DNA of 64,000 bases, taken from positions 930,001 to 994,000 of the forward strand of contig JBBELK010000052.1 of NCBI GenBank assembly GCA_037783545.1, given 5' to 3'. Origin of the DNA: Henricia sp. BOLD:AAB3569. Taxonomy: Eukaryota; Echinodermata; Asteroidea; Spinulosida; Echinasteridae. The stretch's first letter is position 1; every line of letters begins with the position of its first letter. This document shows positions 31,441 to 43,546 of the stretch, piece by piece. The notes under the pieces were generated by a model. That model saw only the letters and a list, made by a program, of their open reading frames with translations. It made no database searches and was not told where the DNA came from. Both the position numbers and the translations under genes were made by a program.

Positions 31441-32310
31441 CATCATAATAACAATTTTTCCATTTATATAGCACACATTCCATACGGATATGTTCACGTA
31501 CGTCGTGTCTTCCACCTACGATCGAGGTGCCATTGGCAGTTGACGGCCAGAGACATCTTCATGAAAGAGTGCTCTTGGACCTTTTAAGTGCACTGGACCA
31601 ACAGCTTTACATCCCTTCCAAAGGATGGAGCAGGTGTGCTTAAAGGGGCCCTGAAATGCTCAATAACTTTATGCACAGTTGTTGCTGCATATATGAAGGA
31701 TTACTTGTGTAGAAAGACAATACTACTGTTCGTTTTGATGCCCCATGAATAAAAAGTGGAATTTTTAAACTTTGAAAATTTCTTCACATAAACTCACAGA
31801 AAGAGGGCGCTGTTTTGGGCATGTCACTTTAGGAACACACAGCAGAAAAGCAAAGAAAAAACATAAGACTTCAAACTGGAATTGTGGGAAAATGCTGCAT
31901 AGTTTCCAGCCTTAGTTTTTTCATGGTTTACAACAGGCAACATGTAAAACAAACCCAAACAATCATGGGTTACAAAAGTTTCAGCACGTTGGAGAAAATT
32001 GTGGAAACTTTGTGCACAGTTGAATGAGATTTTCCTGTGTTTTCCTAATGTGACGTCATCACTTTGCTCATGCATATGTAAATTTCATTAGCATAACAAT
32101 AAAAAAAAACTTGATTTTAACCCCCGAAACAACTTCCAAATTGTAAATTAACGGACTAGTTCAATAACACAGATTTCATTGATAAAAACACCATTTCAGG
32201 GGCCTTTTAAGTGCCTTGCTCAAGGGCATGCACATGCAGGTACCACGGCCTGGTATATTAAACCCGCAAGCACAAGTTGTTACCTGAGCCATGGTTACTA
32301 CCCCACGCAA
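31441..32310 (-). mobile_element. SINE copy split by a TTAA element
   Basis: The left part (31441-31643) and right part (32207-32310) together match the body of the SINE at 50690-51045. Shared words are TTTATATAGCACACATTCC (as in the 29.4 kb copy), GGCCAGAGACA, ACCAACAGCTTTACATCCCT and AAGTGCCTTGCTCAAGGGCA. The tRNA-like head on the right is degraded. The break falls within GTGC-TTAA-GTGCC and is filled by the element at 31644-32206. Confidence 0.75.
31644..32206. mobile_element. 563 bp piggyBac-type (TTAA) element
   Basis: It is flanked by TTAA at 31640-31643 and 32207-32210. Removing it with one TTAA restores the SINE sequence seen at 50.9 kb. The ends are AGGGGCCCTGAAATG and CATTTCAGGGGCCTT, with 13 of 15 bases matching. 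Internal words (GAGGGCGCTGTTT, then GGAACAC-CAGCA-AAAGCAAAG, then TTTGCTCATG-ATATG) recur at about 33.1-33.4 kb and 60.4-60.8 kb. No transposase is encoded. Confidence 0.9.
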
Positions 32311-32532
32311 GACCAGCTGCTGATCTGTTGCATTACAGTTTGGTCAATAATATGGACGTGGGCTTCCCATAATTCCGAGATATTGTCTGTAGCAGCTACA
32401 TCTCACGCAGGTCACGAAGATGCTGCAGTACCATATGTAATACGAGTTCGGTACACTTCAAGTGATACCATGGTCCCTTCTTAAATTACTATATAACTTG
32501 ATGACATTGGCAATGGGGGATTTTTTTTTAAA

Positions 32533-32746
32533 GTGTGGCGGACACAATAAGAGGGCGCACTTTGATTTGGGTATAAATTATAATTAAATGGAAAATAACT
32601 GCATTTTTCACTTTTGCACTTATTCCTTCTATTGGTATTTCTGTCTCTCAGCTACAACATGTGAATCAAGTCTTTGGAAATACACTGTACATTTAAAAAA
32701 ATCATACCCATAAAATTGCGCCCTCTCCTTTTGTTCCACCATATAC
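32533..32746. mobile_element. Degenerate foldback element
   Basis: The left arm (GTGTGGCGGACACAA, GAGGGCGCA, TTGGGTATAA) is inverted at the right (TTATACCCA-like, TGCGCCCTCT, TTGTTCCACCATATAC). Roughly 30 of 42 bases pair. Confidence 0.5.
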
Positions 32747-32959
32747 CTCTAAAAGGATAATAGGCCTACCCATGAGCCAGTTGCAGGTGAAAACAGGCCT
32801 ACCGACAAATTTTAAAAGATTGCTCGTGTCCATAGACTTTCAGTGCTGAACCATTGTATTGCATCATGGAGCATGTTTCCTTCCTCCATGATTGCATCAA
32901 AAGCCTTTTTATTTCCAAACTTTACCACAATAAAGCATGCTGCAGGCGAGACCCTCGAT

Positions 32960-33559
32960 TTTGTTGCAATTTTGAAACCCTAAAATATATATTCTGAGTT
33001 TTGTGAGGTGGAAATTATCACCCAGCTGTTTTTATACAGAAATCAAAAGATCAAAGTGTTGCAGACAAAGGGGCAAACTCAAATTTGTTTTCATTTCAGA
33101 AAGAAGTGACATTTTCTCTACTTCAAAAATGTCTTGTCAGGCGAGGGCGCTGTTTGTTGCTGGTCATGGAGGGAACCCACAGTGGAAAAACAAAGAAAGA
33201 ACATTACATTTCAAACAGTAGCAGTAGCCCACTGATCCATTTTTGACCCAAACAAACTTGTTAGGGTTGTTGCAAATGACATACTAAACAAACTCAGTAA
33301 ACTTATATAGTTCATGATATCAAGAAGCAACTAAAAATGACATTAACTTTTGTACACAAGTCTATGGAGAATTCCTCTGTTTTTCCTGAGATGACATCAC
33401 GGCTTTGCTCATGAATATGGAAATTCTCATTAACATAAAAATAGAAAACGTGCAATTACACCAAAACGCAACTATCAAATTCTCTGAAATTGACCGAAAT
33501 GTGTAAAACACATCCTCTACTAATATTTTACGTAATAAAAACCCTATTTCACACGTCCT
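32960..33559. mobile_element. Second copy of the TTAA element family
   Basis: GAGGGCGCTGTTTGTTG, GGAACCCACAGTGGAAAA and TTTGCTCATGAATATGGAAA follow in the same order and spacing as in the 31.6-32.2 kb element. The right end reads TTTCACACGTCC then TTTAA (TTAA at 33560-33563). The left boundary is not clear. Confidence 0.65.
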
Positions 33560-33563
33560 TTAA

Positions 33564-34537
33564 AATCAATGTTTTGTTGTCACATTTCCCGCCAAAACTG
33601 TCCGTGAATGGCACTATATATAAATACCCATTGACTAGGCCAGGTGCCCCATAAGCACCTGGTGTTTGCTTTGCCTCAATGCAATCACATTTTAAACAGC
33701 AAAGGGTTATTATTTGCACATCAGTGCATACAGTTTGCTTGTTTTATTGTTGAAGATTATATCACTCGCCTAATATATATTTTGTTGCCAGTAGATCCAT
33801 CACATTTTAGCAGTTTATTGTATTTTATATGATTTCCACACCCATAAGGGGATTAAAATCAGCCATGGCTTGAAATGGTGAATGCAAAGTCGCAAACTGA
33901 CCTAAGAGATGAAGTGCACGTATGAAGTTCTGACCGACGGTAAGGGGATATGCTGTGAGCAAGGTCAACAAACAAGACCCTTTGTGACGAAAGGACTTGA
34001 ACTACTGGGCCTAAGCTACTGGACACTGAAAGAGCTTGAAATGTATGACCAAACGCACTGACTGCGTGCACACAGTACCTCGTGTGGTGTCCCGGTCTTT
34101 AGTGGTGACAGAAAAGGCCTTCATGATCTCACCTCAGTAAAGTGTTGAGAGTAGTATACTTATAACCCGGTGAAGGGGCTAAATTTTAATCTCAATTATA
34201 ACCGTTGTTTTTATAGGTCTGCATGTATCAGTTAAGATTGAGAAAACTGAGTTGGATATATGCTCTGTGATTTTAGAGAAAAAGTTTGTGACTTCAACCA
34301 AAGACTTTTGGTCTACTCTCTAATTTATAAATGTAAAAGAGTGATAAACCACTCTTTTAACAGCCATATGGGACAACTCGTTTTAGAGTGATAATTTCAC
34401 TTTTTTAAGTAGAGATTTCACTTTTTTTATAGAGTGGGTTTTAACTCTTCTCCAGAGTAAAAGGCACTCTAAAAGCGCGAAATATTTACTTACAAACGAG
34501 CTCTCTCTTAAAATGAATTTCATTTTTCCTACTCTAC
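33564..34537. other. No gene seen; AGAGTG-rich segment
   Basis: Between 34318 and 34480 the words AGAGTG and CACTCT alternate (AAAAGAGTG-ATAAAC-CACTCTTTT at about 34336), suggesting a degraded foldback element. The rest is noncoding. Confidence 0.4.
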
Positions 34538-34570
34538 CATGTCTTCTCTCATATATCGAGAGAAGACATG
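34538..34570. repeat. Perfect 13 bp stem hairpin
   Basis: CATGTCTTCTCTC at 34538-34550, loop ATATATC, then the exact complement to 34570. It is isolated and its function is unknown. Confidence 0.75.
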
Positions 34571-35674
34571 CTACATCCCAACAGATATGAACGATTTGTT
34601 TGTTCTTCTGAAAATGAACTGGCACTTTTGAACACTGCCCTGTTTCAGTTTCATCGTGGAGGAACAAACAGTCTTCGTCCTCGGTTGTGGTCTGTGTACG
34701 TCATGACCCGATCGTCCTGTCTGTCGCTCGTGGGGCCGGGGGCAGCTTCCAATATACAACGTGAAAAATTAAATCTTTGTACTGCACAGAAACAAATAAA
34801 ACCTTGTTCAGGCCGAAGTTGGCCGACCTTGAATATTCTATATACCATCATAAGTTCACTGACACTGAACACCAAGTGTAACCTACTTATGGATCTTATC
34901 AGTCAATTTGACTAAATAATTGAATAAAAGGGAAGTGTAGATGAATAAACTGGTTCTCTGAAAATGTGCAATGCATGCTCGGGGAAATGGTTACCATAAC
35001 AACAAGCCAGGTTTTTTATCCTTCCGGTCTTTTTGTTAACAGAAAATTTGATTTATTAAACCTTTCCCTGTGGTAATAGATTTTGTTTTCTTAATTCCAT
35101 AATACATGCAGTGCTGTTGGGTTAACTATTGAAGTTCACTCAAAGGAACAGCTCTCTTGTACGGTTTAACAAAACACTGCACTCCCCGCAAAATGGCTCA
35201 AAATCTATGGCTTTATTATTCAACTTTTGAGCACAACCACACAAACTTTTCTATTACTGATCCATTCTTTACAATTCACATTCAGACGGTTGAATACAAT
35301 GACTGGTTTTTAAGCAGGTGAAGGTTGAAAACCTATGACAGCTCTAACACTTCATTGGGGGAATGTTTTTTTTTTTTTTTTTTAATGTTTAGCCGAACTT
35401 GTGCGTCAGAATAAATTCCGGTACGACCCCAACTGGCCTGCGTGGGTTGATTGCTTAGGGCCCAACCCAAGTTGTCTGCCTTCCTGCCTAGCTAGCTGGC
35501 AGCAGCCGAGTGGCGCAAATTACGCTTCGGTAGAACCATTCCTTTGTCAGCGTCGCTGGTGACTAGAACATTACTGCTGTCGACCTTGATGGATGAACTT
35601 GAACTGCGCGTATTTCACGTGGATCCTTATTATAGCCCACATGCATAGTGGGCATGCAGTGCCACCCACACTGT
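34571..35674. other. No gene seen
   Basis: ORFs on both strands at 34568-34915 lack domains. A long T-run lies at about 35368-35383. Confidence 0.4.
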
Positions 35675-36420
35675 CGCTCGTACCCACCGCCCTTACAGGG
35701 CGATGGGACGGACTAATTTGTTTGCGCACTCATTGGTCAATTTTTGTACGACACGTTATAATTATTATTATTTATTCAGCCAAAACAAGACAATCAAAAC
35801 AAACTTACAATCAAGGGAATACACATAAAATGGAAAAAAAATACGAAAAGGTCAAGCAAAGACAACTGTATGAGTGGAACAAGAAAGGACCAGGCTATAG
35901 GTTAAAATATAAAAATACGAGATTACTGCTATGCTGTAATGGTGGTGGGTATGGGGGTATGGCGGGAGGTATGGGGAGGGGGTGTTTGAGGGGATTTGGG
36001 GTGGGGGTGGGGGGATGAGGGGAGCGGGGTGGGTAAAAAACGACAAAGACAATCCAGACTAAGATGGCTAGGATTAACAAAAGTGGAGATCACTGTGACT
36101 CAGAAGCCTGTTCATCCAATCCTAGTCTGGTACCAAGATGTCACGTCTTTTTCTTGTAAACGGACGTAATTAAACAATTTTCCAGCAGACAAGGCAGGTC
36201 TTGCACACAGTACACACATTGTTTTCGTAAATTTTATTTTTGCACTGGATTAAAGCGTATAGGGCATACATACTATTTACTAATTATTCGTCTGGCAGCA
36301 AGCAACCCACAATGCTCCGCGCGTCTGTATACGTGCCTGAGCACACGTGTTTCCTTCACAGAAATCTGTGAAGGCACATCAGCCTGTCCCCAGCGCCTGT
36401 TACAGCTGTGGGTACGAGCT
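35675..36420. mobile_element. 0.75 kb TIR element, copy 1
   Basis: GCTCGTACCCACCGCCC-type left end is inverted at the right end (GGGTACGAGC at 36410-36419), with an arm of about 38 bp including CAGGGCGATGGGAC/GTCCCCAGCGCCTG. The segment 36139-36400 matches 58726-58970 at roughly 85% identity (for example GTCTGGCAGCAAGCAACCCA in both). The centre has an A-rich stretch and a G-rich run (35940-36015) that produces spurious ORFs. Confidence 0.75.
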
Positions 36421-37109
36421 AAACCCGCACTCAATCCGTTCCAGTTGAAACTTTCAAGTTGGTAACCTCATAATCATGTTCACATAAAGATTGTACATGC
36501 AGTCAACTTTTTTAGGTCACATTGGTTCTGGGGCCCCAAGTCTTTTTTTTCTTCAATTCCTGGTAATAAAAAATCCTTTTTGTGAAGTCACAGGAATTTT
36601 TTTAAAGCCAACTAAAGGGGTTGTTTAACTGTACGTTCACAGGCACAACACACTGAAAACAACAGATGGAATTTGTATATACAAAACCAAATTGACAATA
36701 TGACATATTGCATATAAAATGTATCCCTGCATGCTTTTAAAAAAGTAATAAATAAATACATTACTTAATGAAAAAAATTATCGTGCAGTCCTTATGCTCA
36801 CGGTAGTTGATGAACATGATTCATGTTATTGATATCTATAAAATTATTGTGGTTTTACGTAAATATTTCATCTGATGTGTGATTTTCACATCAGAAGTTG
36901 TTTTTCATGTTTTTTTTCTTCATTTTTCAATGGACGTAGGATGCAATAAATAAATCCATTTCACTTTTTACAGAACCAAGATTAATAACATAGGCCTAAT
37001 GGAATCTGAATCTGAATGGGTGCAATTTTCAAGCAAAATTAATATTTTCAATTTATCTGAGTCAGTGCTGATATTTCCAGAATTTCTGCTATTGCCATAA
37101 CTGACGTAT
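36421..37109. other. No gene seen
   Basis: AT-rich noncoding DNA. Confidence 0.4.
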
Positions 37110-37251
37110 AGAGCTGCTGCACCGGCGGCCATGACAGGGGGCAGGTTTTCTTATGTAAATGTGTAATAATAGAACCACAAAGCACCTACTCATGCATGAA
37201 ACACGGTGACAATGTGACTGCCCCCTGTCATGGCCGCCGTGCAAAGGCTCT
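37110..37251. mobile_element. 142 bp foldback MITE
   Basis: CCGGCGGCCATGACAGGGGG at 37122 is inverted exactly as CCCCCTGTCATGGCCGCCG, ending at 37239. The outer arms continue to AGAGC/GCTCT. The loop (AATAGAACCACAAAGCACCT, ACGGTGACAATG) is shared with 27316-27360 and 62055-62120. Confidence 0.85.
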
Positions 37252-39262
37252 ATTAATATGATACAATCAGAGCTTATAATTTGAAACATTTCCATTCTAA
37301 TGCTGTGCACGTAGGCTATACCAGAGCAACTGCAGTCCATCCACAAAGGCACATGCGTGATGTATGCAACACTGAATACATGGCAGCTGCTGATCGAAAA
37401 AGGCGCGGCATGGCCATGTGCCAACGCCAACTCACCCTGCCAGGGAACAAAGAACTGGCGGGCGGGCATGCATCTGGCACATTGCCAAATACCTCCAGAC
37501 TGAATAAAATCCATGGTGCCCACACGCCCAGCGCGAACAAAGGAAACCTGTTTGGGCCCTGGCCCTGTCTCTTTGTCTGTTTGAGCTGCACATGTTGGTC
37601 CGTTTTTCTTGGTAGATCCATTGAGGAAGAAAACGCTTCCTCCATGGTAGATCTAAATATTTTTTAGAAATATGTCAGTGAAATGTGGAGGCTAATATAC
37701 CCAGTGTATATGATATAAAAACAAGTCACCTTTTTTGTCATTATAGATTTACTCAACTCATACTCACTTTGCAATTTAAGAGGTGAAAGATTTAGGAGGT
37801 GAAAGAGAAAAAAAATTGAGACAAAATTGAGACAAAATGGTTTTAAAAGATATCATCGAGATAGTACTCACTGTACATTCATTTTCATGTGGCATTTATC
37901 GGCTGGACACACTTTTGGACACGCTGTTGAAAGCGTTGTTCGAAAGTTACAATAAGTGTACATTTACAAGGAAAGTATGTTTGTGAAATCATGGAGCTAT
38001 AGCTCCATGGTGAAATTATGCAACAATAATATGCAACAATCATTTAATATAAAGCATACAGTTAATATTTAATTTCACTGGTACGTGCATGCATAGAGCA
38101 AGGAACAGATGTGCATGCATATGTTCTTTGCATTAGTACAAGACATATGACTGTCTCGCTTTGATCGCTATATAACAAGAACATTGGTGGATTATGGATT
38201 TTAAAATACGGGTATTCGAAATAGTGAACCCATGCACTAACAAAGTATTGAATAAACTCACCTGCACAAATTATTTTTCAAAAAATAGATAATACTAAGT
38301 CTTTTTTTAACCGTGAAAATCTTTGCACTTTTTTCCATTGGAAATCATGGTTCTGCGACTTCAATACTGCATGTATAAATGTAGAAATTCTTGCTTAAAT
38401 TAAAGTTGTTTAGCTGTTCATACAAATGCAAGCAAGCAAGCCCTGATATGAAGTTTTAAAAGATCAATATTTAATGGGGGAGCACTATGATAATTAGTTT
38501 CTCTTGGCTGCCAAACCTTGATGATAGCACTATTTACACAACATTCTGTTTAAAAACTATAGGAACATTTTGGTCCCAATAGCTTGTTTTTATTATACAA
38601 ACAAAATCTGCTAATTCCAATTCAATTTCTTAACTGTTACGTGAAATGTCTGAGAAAACCTAATAAGGTTATAACTAGCCTAGACAGTTGGTGCAGATGA
38701 AATTAACAATGCTTCACATGAATGGTGTGAAATTTCGCTGCGCTGCAGTGGCTAATTTCTAAAACATTGACAGTTGCAATGTGCGTTTCTTTTTTGTGAG
38801 TGTAGGCCTTCCGCCCACAAGTTCCTGAAATCTGCAAAGTCCAAAAGATCTCTTATCAGCTTATTAATATAATACATGCAACGTTTGACTAGATGCATAA
38901 TTGCCCTTTTCCCTGATCGAAAGGACTGTGATTTTGCATTAATAGTATCATCTGTGTATACAGTCAAAAAGTGTATAACTAGGCATTGGATACGTCTCGC
39001 CACAAAGCCCAACATCCCTTCTCCTTACCACCACACCTCCAGTTCTCTTGCACAATACATGCACAAATTTGTTTACATCAGTCGCCTTGAAGTGGTGTTT
39101 AATAACAGTGTTACGTAACACTAAGTTTAGTGCCTCCGTGTGAGATTATTGTACAATGCTCACCACCACATGGATCTCTCACTCAGGTAAAATTGCTCGA
39201 CCATTTGGCCACATTTCAATGAATGTTTTTTTTAATTGTATTTTTTTCTTCTTTTTTTTAAC
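37252..39262. other. No gene seen
   Basis: Overlapping ORFs on both strands at 37281-37667 are not convincing in composition. The remainder is AT-rich. Confidence 0.35.
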
Positions 39263-39750
39263 TTTATACCCCTTTTTACATTTTTATAGCGTATTCAAAA
39301 TCAATACGGGTTTCTCCACTAAAAACATGCACATAACCAATGTAAACACAACCAATGTAAAGCTTGTTGAATGCAGGGTCAAAGTGGTCCGGTTGTCTGC
39401 CCATATATACACTCAGGTGTCTACACACGTGTCATTATGTGGGTGCAGTTTTCTATACCTACTGTAAGCTTTTAGTGCATGGTGTAGGGTTTGGCTGACT
39501 TATCCTCTATTCATTTTATACCCTTTTTTCACATTTTTATAGCGTAGTTAAAATCAATACGGATTTCTCCACTAAAAACATGCGCATAACCAATGTAAAG
39601 CTTGTTGAATGCAGGGTCAAAGGGGGTTGTCTGCCCATACACTCCGGTGTCTACACACGTGCCATTATGTGGGTGCAGTTTTCTATACCTACTGTATAGC
39701 TTTCAGTGCATGGTTATATGTAGGGGGTGGCTGACTTATCCTCTATTCAT
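39263..39750. repeat. Tandem duplication of a 0.25 kb unit
   Basis: Unit 1 (39263-39513) and unit 2 (39515-39750) share long collinear strings: ACATTTTTATAGCGTA, ATTTCTCCACTAAAAACATG, AGCTTGTTGAATGCAGGGTC, TGTGGGTGCAGTTTTCTATA and GCTGACTTATCCTCTATTCA. Unit 1 has an extra 12 bp repeat (ACACAACCAATG). Identity is about 90%. Confidence 0.9.
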
Positions 39751-40960
39751 GTCTTGAATAGAACTGGTAGGAGTGACAATAATCAGCTTACCTACTGGGA
39801 GACCTTGGGTAAAAGATTGCTCAACACTGAATTTCTTTGAATCAAATTAGTCACAGGCATTGCTACTTGTCTTGTTGGCCACCACAAACCATAAACCGAA
39901 ATAGTTCTCCATAGATTTGGCAATGTGTATGAGCAATTTTGTGTAAAATATTAAAAGGAGCTTGACCATAGCATTTTTTTGACCGACCCATTTACCTCAT
40001 GGGTGATAAAATGTTGACACCATATCATGTGTCATATTTTTCTCATTACCATTCTGAACTTTTCAATCCGTATATTTTCAAGGATATTGTCCAAAAACAC
40101 AATTGTACGGTTACGTCACTGCAGTGAATTACACCAACCTTTTTGCTTCAACATTAACATTTAAGATTGTAAATTTCCTGTTTTCTTCCTGTGAATAGGA
40201 AGTTGGGGAGGTATTTTATGTGATTGTTAGGGTTAGAACAGAATCCATTTTGTAGAAAAATCTAAACAAGCTCCTTTAAATTACATGTAATACTCCATGC
40301 TGCACATTACACTGGCAGCATGCCATATGCACAGCATATAGTGTGCATCACAATATGGCAAAATGCTGTACATTAAATAATGTATAATGTAGTAGAAAGG
40401 GCAAAATGAAAGAGAAACCATGAATATTGACAGGTGGTGTTCTGTGTGTGTGCACTCTACGCATTTAATTGACCGTGTTTCCTTGATAAAGAATACACAA
40501 TCAGTTTTCCTGTAAACATATTGTTTTATCACCTGCGTTCATTATTTCAGAGTGCTGGTACACGTGTATACATTCTTCATGGGTTTCCTCACGCTGCGCT
40601 TGTGAGTGACAGTACAATGGGTACTTTTGAGGAATCCTTGGTATGAATACCAGAAAGAAATAATAATAATAATAATAATAATATGTGAATATTTACTGTG
40701 TGGTTCTTTTAAAACACCACAAAAATTAAACAACCAAAGACAAGTCAATAGAAACATATTGTCCTCAGCAGGAATCAAATGCAAGACCTCTGAGCAGATG
40801 CTCTATCAGCTGATGAGCTATGAGGGCTGTTGTGTGTTATTAGGGTCTTTCCATAGTAAAGGTGTACATCAAACCATATGTACAAGGTTTTGAAATATGT
40901 GTATTGTCATTATTTGCTACCCTTTGGAGTGAGATAGTCATTTGTTTGCAAATATAATAT
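39751..40960. other. No gene seen; ATA microsatellite
   Basis: It contains an (ATA)n tract at 40660-40682. No coding or foldback structure was recognised elsewhere. Confidence 0.4.
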
Positions 40961-41127
40961 ACAAATACAACACGGTTTGATGGGAAATAGTGGAAACTAA
41001 TGACCCCGAGGTGTTGGATGATTGGGACTATCTCCCAAGATGCAAGCCGAGGGACATAGTCCCAATCATCCAACACCAATGGGTCATTAGTTTTCACTAT
41101 TTTCCAGTGAAACCATGTTGTATTTGT
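40961..41127. mobile_element. 167 bp foldback element, about 75 bp arms
   Basis: Left arm words ACAAATACAACACGGTTTGA, GGAAATAGTGGAAACTAATG and TTGGATGATTGGGACTAT are each matched, inverted, on the right side up to 41127. Only about 25 bp of loop remain. It directly abuts a second foldback element. Confidence 0.88.
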
Positions 41128-41130
41128 TTT

Positions 41131-41358
41131 ACTATACCTCATAAATATTCTGTCAGGCAGCCGCGGTACATTTAATTATAAAGATCATGACATACTGGGA
41201 CAAATCTAAGGCAGTGAGCCAAAGTGTGTGATAGTACCCCGCGTCATCTGCGCATGCGAAAAGACGCGGGAAAATAGCAAAAACTATCACACGGCCGAGT
41301 TGCTGGAATGGACCAATGAAATACCACAGCTGCCTGATGAATATTTATGAGGTATAGT
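41131..41358. mobile_element. 228 bp foldback element
   Basis: ACTATACCTCATAAATATTC at 41131-41150 is inverted exactly at 41339-41358, followed inward by CAGGCAGC/GCTGCCTG. An inner pair GTGTGATAGT/ACTATCACAC and CGCGTC/GACGCG fills the centre. Confidence 0.85.
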
Positions 41359-41675
41359 TATCTTGGTTGTGAAATGCACCCTTTATAATAATAATGATAA
41401 TAATGAAAATTTATAATGCGCCGGTATCCATCAAAAAAGATGCTCATGCATGCGCAGAAAAGATGCTCATGTTTTATAGTGTGGAAACACCTATTAGGCC
41501 TACCGGTACTCCATCAGGTTTCCAAGAAGCCAACATTCCTCTCAGCGTCGCTGCCTTATACATGTATGTAGCGGCATCTCCCTGCATGTCCAATGTGCCT
41601 CTTTTGACACATTTTTTTTGCTCATCTTATTTTGCTCTTGAATTCTACAGTCTTGGATGTAATATTAATTTAATT
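41359..41675. other. No gene seen
   Basis: An AT-rich start with ATA/ATG microsatellite-like sequence (41386-41405). It is noncoding. Confidence 0.35.
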
Positions 41676-41945
41676 AGCCTTTTGCGTGTTTTCCATGAAC
41701 AGCATCTGGTATACTTACGTACTTTATTTCACATGCACACTTTGTATCCACTTTACCAGACTAACTTTTTGTTGCTATGTGGTATTCGCGGCAGGTATGA
41801 GGTACAGAACCAATATACTGTTCACCGTAGGAGAAAATGACAAAGCAACCAGACTGTTGGTTGCTAGGCAATGGCGTGCACCACGAAACAACAGTAGCAT
41901 AGTATTTGATTTTGGAAATTGCACCTCCATTTGAAAGTGAAGAAT
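41676..41945 (+). repeat. Dispersed repeat, copy 2 (uninterrupted)
   Basis: Collinear with 27318-27890 and 44319-44590. It preserves the pre-insertion site TTGGTTGCTAGGCAATGGCG, where copy 1 carries a foldback element. Confidence 0.8.
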
Positions 41946-42633
41946 TTGGGCATTATGCAAATGTTACACGCAAAAGGCTAATTATTTATAGACTGTGTGA
42001 ACTCCGATTTCACACCAGTGCAAATGGTGCAGGCAAGTGTTTTCGGTCCCTCCAGCAGTGTAAAGACAGGACACATTCCCAACATCGAGTGCAGAGAAAC
42101 CAGCCCCCCACACTGGCATAGGACCGGATTTACCAATGTCTTTACAATACGAGTGGGGCTGGGAGGGGCTATTAGTCCGCATTGAGACGACCAAGTTGCC
42201 TCTACCCCAATTTTAAGCAATTGTGGTAAAGTGCCTTGCTTAAGGGCACAAGTATTGCAACGTGTTGTGGCCAGGATTTAAAGCTGCATTCCAGTATTTG
42301 GCATTGAGTTCAGTGCACCAAACACTGCCTTGCATTCATTTGTCAAAATCAATTGATTATTAACTTCAGTTGGTCGACTTTAGTCTTTGAAACGTGAACC
42401 TCAGCTGAACACTTTGAACCTGATTTGCAAAGGTGCAGACATAATACACTGTGTGCAAGTGGCACTAAGTGTGTAAACTATTGATTCAAATAGCACCGGA
42501 AGTTTGTAGCATTTTCAGCGCCACATTACTATTTGCGAGTGCGTCAACAAATTGGCCAACAGTCAACTGAGCACTAGGATGGTATCTTTCTAGATCATGA
42601 ATGCAATCTGGATGCATTTTGTAAGCTCTGACT
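41946..42633. other. No gene seen; possible SINE remnant
   Basis: GTAAAGTGCCTTGCTTAAGG at about 42226 matches the body word of the SINEs at 31.4 and 50.7 kb. GTCTTTACA-type words near 42056-42146 may be its degraded head. Boundaries are unclear. Confidence 0.4.
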
Positions 42634-43027
42634 TAAAGGGGAATTGCATCCAAGAAGCAAAATACATTGTGCTGAACAACAGACTACAGTTCAAAATGTT
42701 GTCATCCTGTGGTATCTCAGGAAGCCGACATCCAGAATGTAGGATGACATTTCGCACTGAATGTCGTCATCCTGCGATAAATTATCTCACGATCTCAACA
42801 AGTCGGAGGGAATTTCCAGAGCTCCGTAGTACTGCAAAAGAAGTACATGAAGGAGTTGTCCACGAAAACGACATTTTTTGCCCAGTTTCCGGACAAAATG
42901 GCGGTGCTCATAGGCCAATCTTTGTATTTTCAGCAGGTCAAATTCCTTGTTCTTTGTATAAAAATAATGTACGAGTTACACTTGTTTAGCACAATGTCTT
43001 TTGCTTCTTGGGTGTAATTCCCCTTTA
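42634..43027. mobile_element. 394 bp TIR element
   Basis: TAAAGGGGAATTGCATCCAA at 42634 is inverted at the right end (to 43027). The arms of about 45 bp include GAAGCAAAA-ACATTGTGCT. Edge TA dinucleotides fit Tc1-type targeting. The interior holds an ATGTCGTCATCCTG/AGGATGACATT pair and no coding sequence. Confidence 0.85.
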
Positions 43028-43473
43028 GGCCACAAGTAAACAGCACAGTTGTCTTCGGAGTCAATTCATCGCTGACACCACAAGTGACACCAAAGTGCAT
43101 TTCTGTTACAGTTTGTGAAAACCGCACATTGGGGGACACATGTTTTCGCGAACTGACATCCGAGTGTACGCTCGCACTCCAGACACTGGACTCCTCAAAC
43201 GCCAAAATTGTTGTTTCCACGAACTGGCACCCACGAAAACGTTGAAATCACCCATATAATTAAAAAAATTACTAAAACACTCCCCAATTTTTTAATTTAC
43301 GATAGTCAGTTCGTAAAAACACAATTTATGTGCCGACGTCATTTTGTACCTGAGACAAGCATTGAAGTGCCACTGCGTGGAGTTCGTGGTGTCACTGACA
43401 ATTTCATGATCAATGCAGCTACCACTTACCAACTAGAATAGACCAATACCATGATGACGTCACATTTTGTTCA
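43028..43473. other. No gene seen
   Basis: Short ORFs only (43208-43441). No domain was recognised. Confidence 0.4.
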
Positions 43474-43546
43474 TATAGTGTGCTCTTGCCTACATGTATA
43501 TATATATATATAGTGTGCTCTTGCCTACATGTATATATATATATAG
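43474..43546. repeat. Duplicated 36-37 bp unit with (TA)n ends
   Basis: TATAGTGTGCTCTTGCCTAC followed by ATG and a TA run occurs twice in tandem (43474-43509 and 43510-43545). Slippage or unequal exchange between the TA runs would explain it. Confidence 0.85.

Noticed and set aside
35852..36080. Proline-rich minus-strand ORFs
   Set aside because: Produced by the G-rich run at 35940-36015 inside a mobile element.
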